Assembly (NCBI GenBank): GCA_000512085.1
Contig: ASPP01007854.1
Coordinates: 1 to 30,727 of the forward strand
Direction of reading: 5' to 3'
Length of the DNA stretch: 30,727 bases
Source of the DNA: Reticulomyxa filosa
Lineage: Eukaryota > Foraminifera > Reticulomyxidae
The translations under genes and the position numbers were made by a program. Under the pieces are notes generated by a model that saw only the letters and a program-made list of their open reading frames with translations, ran no database searches and was not told the DNA's origin. How positions within the stretch are numbered: the stretch's first letter is position 1; the number at the start of each line of letters is the position of its first letter. This document shows positions 22,518 through 30,727 of this stretch, one piece after another.

Positions 22518-25500
22518 TTATTTTTCTCTCTCCGTATGTCTGACAATGTCAGCCAATTGATCAATGTGTTTTTCTGACATTTTGTATTGCGTAGCAAATT
22601 CCTGATACAAAAGCTTTTGAATTTGAGGTATTTCAGTGATCTCGTATCTCCCTTGTTGATATTGCATCAATTTTTCAATTTGGTCATTAAGCATCATCAT
22701 CTTGACATAGTTGACACCCCCAGTTTCGGTACTTGTATCTTCTTTGCCCTCGTCAATGATAAATAGCACTTGCAAATACAAGCCGATATGAGGTACTGCA
22801 GGCGCAATGCTTTGTTCTTGCAATTGTCTTAGTTTGGTCATGCGCCAGTCAAAAAAATCGTTAATTTCGTCCCATTCTTTGCGACTAGTACGAGGAAGTT
22901 TCTAAATCCAAAAAAAAAAAAGAAAAAAAAAGGTGAATAAACTCTTATATACATTAATATAATATATATATTATATTAATGTATATAAGAATTTATTCAA
23001 AACGTAACATCCCACGTTAATCTTAATTTTTTGATATCAGCACTGTTGAGTGCGGCATGGCAGGCACAAAAGCTGCTGAAATTTCGATTTTTTGTAACGA
23101 CTTCATCATGGTGACAATCTTTTTGATAATGTTGGAGCGTTCTTTGGGCGTCTTTCCTCCCAGCACCGTCAGCTGCGTCCATTTCGAGACACTATTGAAT
23201 TGAGCGATCATGCGCAATACATTGGGGGCTAATTTCCATTTTTCCTCCCCCTTTTTTTTCCACGACTGGCCGATGCACTCTCTCGCTTTGATCTGTTTGA
23301 ACAGATAAAAGTCCATCGACGTCAGCTGCTGAGCAAGTTCATCCGGGTCAAGCAGCATCAAATCCATTCCACTGGGCACCACCAAGTCGCTTTTTTCGAG
23401 ATGAGGCCAGCGTAAATGGACCTGGTCTTTTCGGTATTTCTCTTCTTTGTCTGCCATCTCATTGCCATTGCCATTGCTTTTTGACTTTCCACTGGATGTT
23501 GCACTTTCCAAACTGTTTCTGCTCCTATTAAAAAAAAAAAAAAAACGAAGCTGAGAAAAAAAAAACTACATATGTACATATATGCCTACGTATAATACAA
23601 AACCGAGTAACGTCTGGCCCCTTGACAGACTGAAAAGACTTGCCATTGTTGACGCTTTGCAAAGTGTTGTCCAATTTTTCTTTCAAGTTTTGTGCTTTGG
23701 AAGGCTCGCACACTTGGTCGATGTCTTGTTGAAACTCGGTGATCTGCTGAAGCAACTCCTTTTGCGAGACAAAGTCTTCTTCCCAGTAGTGTTTTATCCA
23801 AAACCTCACAACGTTGCACACGCGCACGCGTACCAACCAGTCTTTTGCCTCCTTGTCTTTTTCCCTCTCTTTCTCATTGCCGATGCTATTTTCGGGGTCG
23901 TCTTCCAATTGAAACTGGTGAAACTGATCTCCTTCACGAAATTGGGTCCGTAATTGTTTCATCAATGAACTGTTTTATACATATACAGCATTGAAAATTT
24001 TTTTTTTTTTTTTTAAAAGGAGGGGGGGGAAAAAAAATTGAACTTTTTTAAATTTTTTTTTTTAAAGTTCAAACAACATACGCACTATCAGCAAATGATT
24101 TATGACACAAGATCAAAGCATTCAAAGTCTTTTGCATGTCATGGCCAATGGGAGAAGTGATATCAATGACCAAGTCAGCCAAAGTCCAAACCCGAGACTC
24201 TTTGCTTCCGCGAGAGCTGCTGTGCCCACTTCGCGTGCCACCATCATCGCCTCTTTGCTGCTGTTGTTGTTTGGTATCAGTGTCCTCCTCGACGACGCTA
24301 TTGTGATGCCGATGTTTTTGTTTGTCGTTTTCGTCGCTGTTTCCAGACCCAATACTTTCGCTCCGCACATTAGTCGTACTTGCAGCACCACCAACACTTG
24401 CAAGAGCAGTAGCAGAAGTTGAAGGCAATGGTTTGACTGGAGGCACTCGATTGGCCACCACGGCCCTGGCTCGCTTGAGACGTCCGACGCCTTCAGAGTC
24501 GTCGCCTCCACCGCCTCCGCCTCCTCCGCCGCCGCCGCCGCTTTCTCCAAAGGCCACGGCGGCCCATGGTGAAGACTGATGCACGTCGCTGAGACTCTCT
24601 CGACCATTGTGCGCGTCGTCCTGGCCTTGGTCGTCGTATTCCAACACAAAGTGATTCAAGAACGGAGGGGACGGGTCGATGTCCGACTTAGTCTTGAAAT
24701 GTCCTCCTATCCCTACTCCTCCGCTGTCCTCTTTGTGTAATTTCAATGCCGACGATGACGACATCACCGACTTTGTGTTCGTCGAACTCTGCGTCGTACC
24801 CGTCGACGATGTCATCGCCGTTATCGTCTTGTAGTGCGCGCTACGTCGCGTCGGCGGGGGAGGCTTACGGTTCGGCGGGTTTGGCTTGTGTCGTGGCGAC
24901 GTCGTCCAAACCGAGTTCTCTGCGTGCTGCCCGCTCTTCAAACCCGTCGGCGATGGAGATGACTCCACGCCGTCGGACGTATACGAATGACGATGATTGC
25001 TTGGGATCACTGCTCTTAGGCCACTCGTATTGCTTGGGTTTTTTTTAAAAAAAAAAGATTATATATACATATACATAAATATATGTATATACATATGTAT
25101 GCATGCTTTGCATGTTTGCTTCATGTAACAAAAAAAAAGATACCTTTGAGGGGTTGGAGACAATCTTGCAGTGGTAACGAGCTCTTCTGTGGCGGAGTCG
25201 GTAGAGTCTTCCGTCTCGTGCTTGATAAATTCGTCTGGACTTTGTAACATTTTAGGCGGAGCTGTTGAGCGCTTCTTTTTCTGTACTTGTCCCAACACCA
25301 TGGCAGTATTAACACACAAACAAACTTACATTAAAAAAATACATATAAATATATATATAAATATATATATATATATTTATATATACATGTATATTAAAAT
25401 GAATTTATTTAATAGGCATTAAATGTCAATGGCACATATTAAAATAATAATAATAATAAATAAAAAAAAAAGTTTGAGAAAAACTGAGTTGTCACTTTGA

Positions 25501-26697
25501 TGAGACGGCTTGACGAAGGAAGAGCGGTCGTGATGAGTGTCATCTTCGTCGGGCGAGAGGTTATTTCGCAAATCATATTTTTTGGGGATTGGCGTGGACA
25601 ACTGCAAGTGGCCAACGTCCTTGTTATGTTTCTCATGTGGCTCAATTTTGTCTGTCTCTTGCATCACTACATCCTCGTCCATCGAAAGAATCTGGTCCGT
25701 TCTATCTCCAGTTGCCGTTGGTGGTGATGAGCTTGCCCTTGATAACGGTGCATTATTTTCTAATTGCATATACATATATACATATATATATATATATATT
25801 ATGTATACATACATATATTTATATATGTTATAATAATGATATCGTTATTATTATTATTAGTAATAATCCCAATGATTACAATCAGTTTGGAACTCAAACA
25901 AAAGCAAAGAAAGCAACTGTCATCGTGATGATGCATGGACCGTACGGAAGACGTCAGCGAAGGAGTAATGAGAGAAGTGACATCATTTGTGGTTAGTAGT
26001 AATGGCAGTAATAACACCAACTTTTGCCGCAAGTGAGATGGCAATAATGAGTCATTTATTATTTCTTGCAATGACACTTTCACCTTTTTTTAAAAAAAAA
26101 AAAGTTTTTTTTTTTTAAAGAAAAAATAAAAAGCAACAAATGAAAAACTTACTGTTTTCATTTTAGTTTTCATATTTTTGGTGAGATCAATAAGTTGAGA
26201 GAGCTGACTTTCCAATTTCTGCAATTCGCGTGGATCATCCTTTATTTTATTTTATTTTTTTGAACGTTAGCCCCTTGATTTGAACTTAAAAAAAAATTCA
26301 TTATCAATTTTTTTTTTTCTTCCTCTTCCTACCTCTTTTTTTTTTTTAATATGAAAAAAAAATGTACATTATTTTGCGGAGCTTGCATTGTGTCCTGATA
26401 GTTTTGGATCTCTCTTCGTAATCTCTCATTTTCATGATATGCCAGGTCCAGCTGCTCAGATCGTTGGGAGAGCAACTTTTGTAACAATTTTACCTCTATT
26501 GCAAAGTTTCCGATTGTATGTATGCCGTTGTTTACAACTTTTGGAGTTACTGGAAAAGCAAAGCTTCCAAAGCATATTTACTCTTTCTGAAAATACATTG
26601 TGTGTCGAAGAATGAGACGAAAGGGGAGACATATGTGAGTTACACAACTTTTGGCATTCATTTCAGGGTCTTCTTTCAGGTCTGGACGTGCTTCCAT
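22518..26697 (-). CDS. Ras guanine-nucleotide exchange factor (RasGEF_N + CDC25 domain)
   Basis: Activates Ras-family GTPases by GDP release at membranes. About 1,001 aa from exons 26649-26697, 26368-26495, 26153-26239, 25918-26083, 25485-25759, 25144-25280, 24082-25014, 23640-23969, 23009-23524, 22518-22901. Start at the ATG of 26697 (MEARPDLKEDPEM). The N-terminus is coiled-coil (SEQLDLAYHENERLRREI; LQKLESQLSQLIDLTKNMK), then a long Ser/Thr/Pro/Gly-rich linker including a Gly run near 24500-24540. RasGEF_N covers the end of exon 24082-25014 and exon 23640-23969 (WLVRVRVCNVVRFWIKHYW). The catalytic domain has DPDELAQQLTSMDFYLFKQI, KARECIGQSW, APNVLRMIAQFNSVSKW, LNSADIKKLRLTWD, then PAVPHIGLYLQ, IDEG, VNYVKMMMLNDQI. 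In exon 23009-23524 the frame must shift by one base at T6 23088-23093 to read the NFSSF...LTWD segment. The exon ends at 25918 and 23640 are the weakest. Stop at 22518-22520. Confidence 0.8.
22934..22999. repeat. Near-perfect AT palindrome in a RasGEF intron
   Basis: Arms 22944-22963 and 22970-22989 are perfect 20-nt reverse complements around ATATAT, so 22944-22989 is a perfect 46-nt palindrome. After a 2-nt mismatch on each side, TGAATAAA (22934-22941) pairs with TTTATTCA (22992-22999), extending the arms to 30 nt. It fills most of the intron 22902-23008. Confidence 0.85.
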
Positions 26698-27339
26698 CTT
26701 ACAACTATTTCAGATTAAAACAGAAAAATGATCAAATGAACTATTTACAATAAAGTGCTGAGGGTTTCGGTTTTCGTCTACAGACAGCACCACTACAATA
26801 TATGATGTTTTTTTTGCCTGAACTTTCATTTCATCTTTCCCAAAGTTCAGTTTAATTTTCCATTTGGAACAGCTTATTACTTTTTAAAGCGTTAAGTAGC
26901 GAAAAAACACAACACCAATAAAAAAAAAAGTATATATAGTTTCTTTTTGATAGAGACAAAGACTCAAAAACAAAAAAACCAATCAGTTACTAATTACATT
27001 CTCTGATAAAAGAAAGCCAATTTTTACCTTTGTGCAACGTAAAAAATGACAGCTGATATAATCAATTCTTCTAAAGAAAACAAGATCAAAGGACCGTGTA
27101 CGCAAATCGAGATCATTGGGCTGGTGAATAGCTTTCAATTTTGCCAGCCTTAATTGGTGATTTTGTGTGAAAACAGTGAAGATGGATAAATGTCAGCAAT
27201 GTCAAGGAAATTGATGAGACCGCACAAGGAGGGTGCCCAAGTGGAGATTGGTTAGCACGGCCAAATGCTCTTAATGATGGGATATTTGGAACGCGAATCT
27301 CGACCAAACTTGTCTCAATACTTCCTTCTCTGGCTCAAG
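26698..27339. other. Spacer upstream of the RasGEF gene
   Basis: About 640 nt, AT-rich, presumed to hold the RasGEF promoter. A short minus-strand frame at 27113-27307 and the frame after the in-frame TAG of the ankyrin locus (to about 27290) both look partly coding but could not be placed in a consistent model. Confidence 0.35.
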
Positions 27340-28160
27340 CTACTGCACCATATCAAACGCATTTTGCTGTTTGTCACGGACACTATTCAAAGAATAAAGA
27401 TCCACTCCATGCATTATTATCGTTTTTATCACTTCACAAACTTTTTCTCCACTCAATTGTTCGTAATATCGTTCATGCTCTTCCAATAGCATGCACAAGC
27501 ACGCCTCCTTACTTAGTTTTTTGACGAGAATATAGCAGTTTTCCTCCGCTGTATGTGTACACACATTTAAAAAACAGCAAAAAAACATAATGTACACCGT
27601 TAGATAAGGATACGTACTTGTGCAGATCGTTTTGTACGTACGTATAGTCTATTTATATATACTCGATATGAACATTTTTCTCTTTTATTTCGTCTACTTT
27701 TTTAAATATAAAATCAATCATACGTATAAAATTACCGAACTAAGTTTACGTGGGCTCTTTTCTCTACAAATATTCTATCCACTTCAGGCAATGCTGTAAA
27801 ATTGCAATAAGTAGTGCTTTTGGTACATATAATTGATTGGTAAGCAGTTTTTTAACTTTTTTGAAAACTGAAAAAAAATAACCTTTTTGCCGCAATGTAC
27901 ACGGGAGCTTCTGCTAGAATTGTATATCTTACTATACAAAATCCCCTTGAATATACAACGAATTGAACATTCGCTCCATTTTTGACTAACATACTCAAAT
28001 CGCGACGAGTGCTCTAGCAAAAGGTACACACATTTGCAAGGTATCATTTCTCTGGATGACTTCAATAACATTCGTTGTTGGCATTGTCTCTTTTTTCCAG
28101 TGCCAAATTCACAGCTCCAAATTGTTTCTTTAAGCTCTGTTCTGTGCATTATTTATTCAT
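27340..28160 (-). pseudogene. Broken ankyrin-repeat gene
   Basis: Ankyrin-like pieces appear in order on the minus strand but in conflicting frames: FGAVNLALEKRDNANN and NVIEVIQRNDTLQMCVPFA (about 28030-28130), then LSMLVKNGANVQF and APVYIAAKR (27885-28000), then an exon-like piece ALPEVDRIFVEKRAHVNLVR (about 27735-27790) and finally IMHGVDLYSLN...NAFDMVQ (27357-27560), which meets TAG although the following codons (LEPEKEVLRQVW) continue the expected linker. The first two frame changes are not at long homopolymers and no GT..AG pair of usual size joins them. Splice-like sites (TTACAG, GGTTAT) are still present. I read this as a decaying copy of an ankyrin gene; a working gene with several assembly errors is the alternative. 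It lies just downstream of the SecA-vWA gene on the same strand. Confidence 0.45.
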
Positions 28161-28448
28161 TTAAACAACTCATCCTCTGTTTTCTTACTACTATTTCATT
28201 CTCTGTTTCCTCTCCTCTCTTTTGCATTTCAAGCCTAACATTCTTGCAAGGCACTCAACTTGTGTCCCTTTTTTTTAAATTGTGCATTTTGACGAATTAA
28301 AAAACAGCAGCCTTTCCACTACATTGACATGAGCTAAATCAAATTTTTATATGTTTTATCAGAGAAATAATTTTTTTGAGTCCCGAATATTGAAATAAAA
28401 CTTAAAATTGGTCAAGAAAAGTCGCATTTCTGAATGCACCAATTACAC
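28161..28448. other. Spacer downstream of the SecA-vWA gene
   Basis: About 290 nt between the SecA-vWA stop codon and the ankyrin remnant. A short minus-strand frame (MQKRGEETENEIVV, about 28155-28232) might be a 5' piece of the ankyrin locus; nothing else was recognised. Confidence 0.35.
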
Positions 28449-30727
28449 TTAAGTATTTGTGTAAGATTTGGAAAACTTTGCATTGTATGCATTAACAAGT
28501 ACACCCCCATTTGCTCCCCCTGCATTTTTGAGAACTTCTACAGAAACCAAATCTGTTAATTGATCTGAACCCTTATTTGAATTAATGTCCAGTTTTTCGC
28601 ATCGACCACTTGAAACATTAGCGATCTGCATAAAATTTTGCTGTGCCCTCTGCTCAATATAGAAAGCATGAACTGGGATATTACGCTCTTTCAAACGTGC
28701 GAGCTCGTCCTCATAGTATGAGGGAATAGAAAATAGTTTGGTATTTTTCCAATAATCTTCACCAAATTTATACTGTTTTGAATCTTTTCTTTTACTAAAA
28801 ACTTCTGGTTTTGTATTTGCGGCGGCATCACCAATTAAGATCACTTGCGAAACAGATCCTTTTTCTTTTTCTACTTCTCTGTTGACGTGAGCCAATCCGA
28901 TTTCAATTGCTTCATTTCCCCATCCATAATTTGCCTCAATACTCTCCATAAAATTGCGAAGATTTTCAGGTTTTGATTCCCAAGTAGATGTCTGCAAAAT
29001 CATATCTTCAGGTGCATTGTAATTGCGATAAACAACAAATTGCATTTCAAAACTGTTTGGAGATTCTCCATTTTCCTTCAATATTGTTGAAATACGTTCA
29101 AACATAGTACATACTGCATTTTTGGCTTTTTGCAACAAATGATCCATTGACCCAGTTCCATCCATAAGAACAATTGTTCTTGAAAGCTTTTTCTGTTCTG
29201 CTCCCTTATTTCTCTCACATAACATTTTCTTCACTGTGTCCACATCATCTCTTTTTAAGGCTGCAATCAATTCCTCACCCAATTTATGTTCATTTGCAGC
29301 ATATTCCACATATTTCTTACTTTCTGCATATTGCAATTTAAAAAATTCACTTCTCTTTGCATGGAGTAATGGATAAAAGTTCCCTGCCTTTCTAGCACTT
29401 TCAATTTCCGTTTTGGTGATTAAAAATCTCTCAAGTGGTTTCTCACATAACACCAAACTATAAGAACCAGAAGTACCTTGTCTTGCAGTTCGTCCTCTAA
29501 TTTGCATTTCTTCAGATAATTCTTCAGAAAGGAATGTTTGAATCACATGAATTCCACCATTCGCAGCAACAATTTCATCACGAGAGATAAAGTCTGTCCC
29601 TCTTCCGAATGCCCTGGTAAACAATCCAACATATCCGGAAGTAGTTGCACGTTTAATTAAAGCTTCTTTTTCTTGACAAATTTTTTCTTCGTCCATCATA
29701 ACCGCATTTTCTTTCATCACAAGAAAATTGGAAGAGTCATAAAATTCCATTAATTGTTTCTTGGATTCAAAAAACACCAATACTGATCTTTTTGTTGCAG
29801 GATTTGTTCCAATCAATCTATCGTCAATTTCTTTCTTAAGAGTAGTAAAGTAATCACATTCTTCCACAATGAGAATATCTTTCTTTTCTGCAAAGATAAG
29901 TTTATTATCACCAAATAAAGATGGCATATAAGTATTTTTTGAAACATGATAATCCTTTTCCACAACTTCTTTTTCTGGTTCACTTAATGTCTTCAATGTA
30001 CCACTCACACCCATAATACAACAGAAGTTTTTAGGAACCTCTGCATAAGAAAAATTACCAATTTGAAATGACATAAATATATTCTTTCTGAAACTCTCAT
30101 CACTAATTTTATTTTGTTCATGCTCATAGTAATATGCAAATAATGTCTTATAACCATAACGAACATTATAACAAATAGTATCCTGCTCTTTATATCCAAT
30201 TTTATCATTACTCACTTGATATCCATGAGATTCAAATGTTTGAATATCATTCAACATATCTTTGATTGCCTCATCCAATAACAAAGACCATTCTTTTAAT
30301 ATTTTGCAACATTCTTCATATTCATTTGATTTTTTAACCTCATCCAGAGTCAAATTGAGTGCTTTGTTCTTCCAAATGTAATCAATCAAATTGGTGATTG
30401 TATGATGGCTTAATGTAGCAGCAGGTGAATAACAACTTCCATAAAATTCTTTATTGAAAAATACATCAACTTCATCAATTAACAGTATTTTGGCTCGAAT
30501 TACACGTGATATTTCAGCTGATTTTTTTTCTTCATCGGGTATGATCATATTTTCCACCAATTTACGAACATCACCTCCTTCATTAATGATTCCTTCACAA
30601 AGTTTGTTGAAAGTGCCATAATGAACATGATCAGTGATACTCAAAGTAGTAAACAATAGTTCAAAACTCTTAAAGTCTCTGTCACTCAAATACTCACTGT
30701 ATGATGCACAACTCACATCAAATCCTA
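28449..30727 (-). CDS. SecA-like ATPase fused to a vWA domain (5' partial)
   Basis: An uninterrupted frame of at least 758 codons running off the right edge, with no introns. Residue numbers count from 30716. The first about 430 residues resemble the SecA DEAD-type motor: SSEV-like ASYSEYLSDRDFKSFELLF, VHYGTFNKL, Walker B LLIDEVDVFF (about 76-85), GVSGTLKTL (SecA GMTGT equivalent), motif V FTRAFGRGTDF, GGIHVI and motif VI QIRGRTARQG (about 402-411). The Walker A loop must lie outside the window. The C-terminal third is a vWA domain (about 512-735): TIVLMDGTGSMD, YRNYNAPEDMI, YGWGNEAIEIGL and VILIGDAAAN, similar to the vWA class with DxTGSM and LI.DA motifs; MIDAS is DxTxS. Helical linkers join the two. 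SecA normally drives preprotein export in bacteria and plastids; here no signal or plastid context is visible, so the substrate and location are unknown. The stop is at 28449-28451. Confidence 0.78.
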   Translation of the reverse strand, partial: GFDVSCASYSEYLSDRDFKSFELLFTTLSITDHVHYGTFNKLCEGIINEGGDVRKLVENMIIPDEEKKSAEISRVIRAKILLIDEVDVFFNKEFYGSCYSPAATLSHHTITNLIDYIWKNKALNLTLDEVKKSNEYEECCKILKEWSLLLDEAIKDMLNDIQTFESHGYQVSNDKIGYKEQDTICYNVRYGYKTLFAYYYEHEQNKISDESFRKNIFMSFQIGNFSYAEVPKNFCCIMGVSGTLKTLSEPEKEVVEKDYHVSKNTYMPSLFGDNKLIFAEKKDILIVEECDYFTTLKKEIDDRLIGTNPATKRSVLVFFESKKQLMEFYDSSNFLVMKENAVMMDEEKICQEKEALIKRATTSGYVGLFTRAFGRGTDFISRDEIVAANGGIHVIQTFLSEELSEEMQIRGRTARQGTSGSYSLVLCEKPLERFLITKTEIESARKAGNFYPLLHAKRSEFFKLQYAESKKYVEYAANEHKLGEELIAALKRDDVDTVKKMLCERNKGAEQKKLSRTIVLMDGTGSMDHLLQKAKNAVCTMFERISTILKENGESPNSFEMQFVVYRNYNAPEDMILQTSTWESKPENLRNFMESIEANYGWGNEAIEIGLAHVNREVEKEKGSVSQVILIGDAAANTKPEVFSKRKDSKQYKFGEDYWKNTKLFSIPSYYEDELARLKERNIPVHAFYIEQRAQQNFMQIANVSSGRCEKLDINSNKGSDQLTDLVSVEVLKNAGGANGGVLVNAYNAKFSKSYTNT

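Noticed and set aside
22287-22577. Plus-strand 96-residue frame between RasGEF and CFAP44
   Set aside because: Overlaps the RasGEF stop, is Lys/Asn/Phe-rich like random AT-rich DNA, and shows no domain or splice signals.
24122-24649. Long alternative frames on both strands within the RasGEF linker exon
   Set aside because: They overlap the phase-matched exon 24082-25014, have repetitive Ala/Ser/Pro content and arise from its GC-rich composition.
1-30727. Search for tRNA, rRNA, CRISPR arrays, transposases and bacterial operon signals
   Set aside because: No cloverleaf, no conserved rRNA core, no regularly spaced repeats, no transposase or integrase motifs were seen; repeats are microsatellites and homopolymers.

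Overview
This window comes from an intron-rich, AT-rich nuclear eukaryotic genome. Genes are broken into exons of 21 to 950 nt by introns of roughly 55-240 nt. The introns are full of A/T homopolymers, TA microsatellites and TAA/TTA runs. The gene mix (a ciliary CFAP44, ankyrin genes, Cys-rich membrane proteins, a RasGEF, a SecA-like motor fused to a vWA domain) suggests a free-living flagellate-stage protist. My best guess is a rhizarian foraminifer resembling Reticulomyxa; this is inference. No bacterial-style operons, tRNA, rRNA, CRISPR or transposase genes were seen. Long open frames mark exons only, so I joined exons by GT..AG sites and by codon phase. The joined lengths close in frame for all the well-modelled genes, in the vWA, CFAP44 and RasGEF genes only after the one-base corrections described below.

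Layout. 72-1560 (+): CCCH/RING zinc-finger protein of Unkempt type, 5' partial. 2510-6023 (-): Sec23/24-like zinc finger plus vWA protein, 11 exons. 6024-7430: divergent intergenic region. 7431-9258 (+): ankyrin plus coiled-coil protein, 4 exons. 9797-10853 (+): HAD-like protein lacking the nucleophile Asp. 11368-13761 (-): secretory Cys-rich, mucin-like, single-pass membrane protein, 6 exons. 14317-22087 (-): CFAP44, 25 exons, essentially full length. 22518-26697 (-): Ras guanine-nucleotide exchange factor, 10 exons. 27340-28160 (-): broken ankyrin gene. 28449-30727 (-): intronless SecA-like ATPase fused to a vWA domain, running off the right edge.

The genes do not form an obvious pathway. 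CFAP44 belongs to the axonemal tether complex and implies a flagellated stage. The RasGEF and the CCCH/RING protein are ordinary regulators. The two most unusual loci are the SecA-vWA fusion, which has no introns among intron-dense neighbours, and the zinc-finger vWA protein whose metal-binding motif is coded by a 28-nt microexon.

Two window-wide patterns stand out. First, at least six exons need a one-base change in an A/T homopolymer to keep a conserved protein in frame, which points to sequencing or assembly error more than to pseudogenes. Second, many 3' splice sites are preceded by a pure A run rather than a polypyrimidine tract.
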